This document shows positions 5,677-6,127 of a stretch of DNA of 6,127 bases, in pieces. Numbering within the stretch: position 1 is the stretch's first letter; each line of letters begins with the position of its first letter. Source of the stretch: Planctomycetaceae bacterium (lineage in GTDB: Bacteria; Planctomycetota; Planctomycetia; Pirellulales; Thermoguttaceae). The position numbers and the translations under genes were made by a program. The stretch is from the NCBI GenBank assembly GCA_031288765.1, contig JAITQV010000145.1:1-6127 (forward strand). Direction: 5' to 3'. Under the pieces are notes generated by a model that saw only the letters and a program-made list of their open reading frames with translations, was not told the DNA's origin and ran no database searches.

Positions 5677-5853
5677 ATGTTGATTGGTCGTGTTAGAGAT
5701 GCAATGTTGATAGAAAATAATGTAAGAAATAATTTGCGTTCTGCTGGGAACGCAATGTTGGTAGAAAATAAAACGGTTCAATATTTTATTCCCCAGATTA
5801 GAACAATCAATTGTAATTATTCAGTGGAATATTTTTTTGTTCTAAGTCCGTAG
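5677..5853 (+). CDS. Doubtful small ORF with an internal 17-residue repeat
   Basis: This is a possible 58-residue protein beginning MLIGRVRDAMLIENN and ending FFVLSP; I do not recognise it. GGAG nine bases before the ATG is a plausible ribosome-binding site, and an in-frame ATG at 5668 is the alternative start. DAMLIENN and NAMLVENK recur 17 codons apart. The underlying 20-bp DNA words (5701-5720, 5752-5771) differ at one position, so this may be a duplicated DNA repeat rather than selected protein. The stop codon TAG falls inside the palindrome-ended repeat that follows. There are no membrane segments or known motifs. It is the only plus-strand frame I consider even possible, and a non-coding repeat is at least as likely. 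Confidence 0.3.
   Translation: MLIGRVRDAMLIENNVRNNLRSAGNAMLVENKTVQYFIPQIRTINCNYSVEYFFVLSP
5701..5771. repeat. Two 20-bp direct repeats with 51-bp period
   Basis: Two words of the form GCAATGTTG(A/G)TAGAAAATAA lie at 5701-5720 and 5752-5771, with 19 of 20 bases identical. The first ten bases of the second copy, GCAATGTTGG, also occur in structured repeat copy 1 (211-220), and nearly so in copy 2 (6000-6009). This hints at a shared origin or shared protein-binding word. Confidence 0.6.
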
Positions 5854-5899
5854 GGCGAGATGTGCATAACCGGCGGTGGAGCGCAGCGCAACCTACGGA
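5847..5899. repeat. 53-bp repeat-like element with 8-bp inverted ends
   Basis: TCCGTAGG (5847-5854) and CCTACGGA (5892-5899) are perfect reverse complements enclosing a GC-rich core with CCGGCGG and GCGCAGCGC. The GC content contrasts sharply with the AT-rich surroundings. This is typical of an inserted dispersed palindromic repeat, although only one copy is in the window. Confidence 0.5.
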
Positions 5900-5930
5900 T
5901 CGGAATTTCCCAACCCGATACAAAAACAAG

Positions 5931-6025
5931 AGGTAGGCAATCGTTCGCCGAAGGGTTTTCACCCATGATTGCGTCGGCGATAGCCGACCGTGAATTTGTA
6001 CAATGTTGGATGTTTCGATTGCCTA
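5931..6025. repeat. Dispersed structured repeat, copy 2 (short form)
   Basis: It starts AGGTAGGCAATC and closes with gattgccta (6017-6025), which pairs perfectly with taggcaatc (5934-5942). Inside, TCGCCGA (5945-5951) pairs with TCGGCGA (5974-5980), and GGGT-TTTC-ACCC forms a small hairpin between them. The last 27 interior bases (5990-6016) match copy 1 with a single difference. It lacks the extra tail hairpin that copy 1 carries at 237-272. It has the same orientation as copy 1. Confidence 0.75.
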
Positions 6026-6127
6026 GGGCTGAAAGCTAATGCTGCTGTGGTGTTTTCTGTTTTTTGAAATTATTTATTTGAGTACATATTTTATCTAGAG
6101 GCAACTTTCAAATTTTTTTGAAAAATG
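6026..6127. other. AT-rich right margin
   Basis: No gene or RNA is recognisable. TTTCAAA-tttt-TTTGAAA (6106-6123) is a 7-bp inverted repeat. The window ends on ATG without a ribosome-binding site, which is too little to call a gene start. Confidence 0.4.

Noticed and set aside
141..6025. Composite transposon bounded by the two structured repeats
   Set aside because: The 5.7 kb between the copies carries ordinary chromosomal genes and no transposase or integrase, and no target duplication is seen.

Overview
The window most likely comes from a planctomycete, or a close relative in the PVC group, with an unusually AT-rich genome. The strongest sign is a secreted DUF1549/DUF1553 protein, a family expanded in Planctomycetes. 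It is supported by a lysine-rich histone-H1-like mini-protein and by an M50 peptidase whose N-terminus (TPYDINFNFYGFPIRINPLFW) looks like planctomycete homologues as I remember them. LpxB shows a lipid A-bearing outer membrane. These assignments rest on reading motifs, not on a database search.

All four confident genes lie on the minus strand. In transcription order they are: lpxB (5502-4222, lipid A disaccharide synthase); a site-2-type membrane metalloprotease (4070-3315); an AT-rich stretch of about 0.7-0.9 kb with no convincing gene; a 47-residue histone-H1-like protein too short for routine ORF calling (2378-2235); and the DUF1549/DUF1553 protein (2095-482). The genes do not form an obvious pathway. 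lpxB and the M50 gene could share a transcript across a 151-bp low-complexity spacer, and both act at the envelope. The H1-like gene has its own strong ribosome-binding site, a leader hairpin and a possible terminator, so it is probably an independent, highly translated unit. The three large genes have no recognisable Shine-Dalgarno sequence.

Both ends of the window are gene-poor and carry repeats. Two same-orientation copies of a roughly 92-bp structured repeat lie at 141-272 and 5931-6025. Their closing stems differ by compensating base changes, and part of the interior is inverted between the copies. A second palindrome-ended repeat (5847-5899) and a small plus-strand ORF with an internal 17-codon repeat (5677-5853) lie next to the right-hand copy.

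The points most worth following up are the covarying repeat, the coding-like 60-codon continuation in frame behind the M50 stop codon, the minimal H1-like protein with a CxxxC tail, and the loss of the cytochrome-type CxxCH motif from the DUF1549 protein. I see no CRISPR array, tRNA, rRNA, transposase or complete undescribed multi-gene system.
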